NCBI GenBank assembly: GCA_003158365.1
Contig: PMIW01000018.1
Coordinates: 1 to 6,019 of the forward strand
Length of the DNA: 6,019 bases
Direction of reading: 5' to 3'
DNA from: Ignavibacteriota bacterium
GTDB taxonomy: Bacteria > Bacteroidota > Ignavibacteria > Tepidaquicellales > Tepidaquicellaceae
The first letter of the stretch is position 1. The number at the start of each line of letters is the position of its first letter. This document shows positions 4,810 through 6,019 of the stretch, in pieces. The position numbers and the translations under genes are program-made. The notes under the pieces were generated by a model. That model did not search any database, was not told where the DNA came from, and worked only from the letters and a program-made list of their open reading frames with translations.

Positions 4810-6019
4810 ATGTCGAGAACAGGAACGTGCCTTCTTGTGCTCGTGCTCATCGGGTTTTCTCTGAAGGCCCAGACGAACAAACCTGCAACTATTCCCCATC
4901 TGGAAAAACATGGCACTGCCACTCAGCTCATCGTTGACGGCAAGCCGATGCTGATGCTCGCCGGTGAGACGGGAAATTCCAGCGCGTCCGACCTGAAGTA
5001 TCTGGATGAGATCTGGCCCAAGATCGAGAAGATGAACCTCAATAGCTTGCTCGTGCCGGTGTACTGGGAATTGATCGAACCGGGCGAAGGGAAATTTGAT
5101 TTCACACTTGTGGATAGTCTTATTGATGCGGCGCGTAAGAACGATCTGAAAATAGTTATCCTTTGGTTTGGCTCATGGAAGAACAGCATGTCCTGTTATG
5201 CACCGTACTGGGTAAAGACAAACCAGAAACGATTTCCTCGGTCACGCACAAAGAGCGGGAGTGCGGTTGAAATTCTTACACCATTCAGCGATGAAAATAG
5301 AAACATCGACGCAAAAGCGTTCGGCATGTTGATGAAGCACCTTCGCACCATGGATGGAAAGCAGAATACTGTTGTGATGATTCAGGTTGAAAATGAGATT
5401 GGCATGATCCCCGAAGCGAAAGACTATTGCGCGGAAGCGGAGAAAGCATTTGCTCAAAAGGTTCCAGCAGAGTTTATGGCCTACATTCAAAAGAATAAAG
5501 ATTCTCTGTCCGGCGAATTATTTCAAGCATGGAGCAGCGCGGGGATGAAAACATCAGGAACATGGGAAGACGTGTTTGGCAAAAGTTTACAGACCGACGA
5601 AATTTTTATGGCATGGCATTTCGCGAAGTATACAAATTATGTGGCAGAGGCGGGAAAAAAAGAATATCCATTACCTATGTATGTGAATGCAGCACTCATC
5701 CGGGCAGGTTTCAAACCCGGACAATATCCAAGTGCAGGCCCGCTCCCTCATTTGTTGGATATCTGGAAAGCGGCTGCTCCGAAGATAGATATATTTGCAC
5801 CAGACATCTATCATGGAATATTTTCGGAATGGTGCGGGAAATATGATCGCTCCAATAATCCTTTGTTCATACCCGAAGTTTCCAACTCCCAGAGCGTGGC
5901 AAATGCATATTATATAATTGCACGACACAATGCGATGGGGTATAGCCCATTCTCAATTGAAAACGTCGCCAATCCGGAGAGCAACCAGTTTCATAAAGGA
6001 TATGATATTCTTCACCAGC
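4810..6019 (+). CDS. Secreted GH35/DUF5597-type beta-galactosidase-like glycoside hydrolase, 3' end cut by window
   Basis: The frame is open from the ATG at 4810 to the window edge, giving 403 codons. A signal peptide is clear (MSRTGTC, hydrophobic core 8-18, cleavage near LKAQ, residue 21), so the enzyme acts in the periplasm or outside. The text matches the GH35 subgroup with a C-terminal DUF5597 domain as I recall it: HGTATQLIVDGKPMLMLAGE (about 34-53), LVPVYWELIEPGEGKFDF, the ILWFGSWKNSMSCYAPYWVK segment and RFPR. As in clan GH-A, the probable acid/base is E196 in QVENEIG (192-198) and the probable nucleophile is E356 in FIPEVSNS (353-360). It would remove terminal beta-galactosyl or similar residues from plant or microbial polysaccharides; the exact substrate is inferred only at family level. 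The DUF5597 C-terminus would lie beyond the window. Base composition is markedly more GC-rich (35/60 at 4921-4980) than the upstream genes. Confidence 0.88.
   Translation, partial: MSRTGTCLLVLVLIGFSLKAQTNKPATIPHLEKHGTATQLIVDGKPMLMLAGETGNSSASDLKYLDEIWPKIEKMNLNSLLVPVYWELIEPGEGKFDFTLVDSLIDAARKNDLKIVILWFGSWKNSMSCYAPYWVKTNQKRFPRSRTKSGSAVEILTPFSDENRNIDAKAFGMLMKHLRTMDGKQNTVVMIQVENEIGMIPEAKDYCAEAEKAFAQKVPAEFMAYIQKNKDSLSGELFQAWSSAGMKTSGTWEDVFGKSLQTDEIFMAWHFAKYTNYVAEAGKKEYPLPMYVNAALIRAGFKPGQYPSAGPLPHLLDIWKAAAPKIDIFAPDIYHGIFSEWCGKYDRSNNPLFIPEVSNSQSVANAYYIIARHNAMGYSPFSIENVANPESNQFHKGYDILHQ

Noticed and set aside
5529..5846. 105-codon open frame on the plus strand
   Set aside because: It overlaps the glycosidase in another frame; the glycosidase frame is continuous through this region with recognisable family sequence.

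Overview
The window reads as chromosomal DNA of a Bacteroidota-related bacterium, most probably Ignavibacteria (Ignavibacteriota). The main clue is the secreted protein at 3345-4655. It ends in a type IX secretion (T9SS) sorting domain with the wording typical of that group: YQNYPNPFNPST, then VLGREVATLVNEQ, LPSGVYFYRL and KKMILAK. The first four genes also lack clear Shine-Dalgarno sequences and are AT-rich, which fits the same broad group. Taxonomy is inference from protein style only.

Layout: all five supported genes lie on the + strand. Positions 1-119 hold two short-period tandem repeats, four 7-bp units followed by eleven 8-bp units. Next come an enlarged aldo/keto reductase (183-1619), a membrane-anchored protein that looks like a degenerate divergent polysaccharide deacetylase of the YibQ type (1656-2834), and the tRNA adenosine deaminase tadA (2899-3348). 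The gap before tadA carries another, more decayed 8-bp-period repeat. tadA overlaps by 4 bases (ATGA) a very AT-rich gene for a secreted YCF48/BNR-type beta-propeller with the T9SS tail (3345-4655). A non-coding interval of about 150 bases (4656-4809) is dense in inverted repeats. It leads into a GC-richer gene with a strong Shine-Dalgarno, which encodes the N-terminal 403 residues of a secreted GH35/DUF5597-type beta-galactosidase-like enzyme and runs off the window end.

The genes do not form one obvious pathway. The first four could be co-transcribed (gaps of 36 and 64 bases, then an overlap), but their roles differ: redox enzyme, envelope protein, tRNA modification and secreted propeller. 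The propeller and the glycosidase are both exported and may relate to the cell surface or polysaccharide use.

Three things stand out. (1) Base composition changes abruptly inside the T9SS sorting domain at about 4440-4480, from roughly 27% to roughly 60% GC in sampled lines, suggesting recombination or an assembly join at a repeated domain. (2) A 7-bp tandem repeat sits exactly at that point and is translated as part of the sorting domain. (3) The leader of the glycosidase gene has an outer stem enclosing two crossing stems that could form a pseudoknot, followed by two more hairpins. I found no RNA genes, CRISPR array, insertion sequence or defence system.
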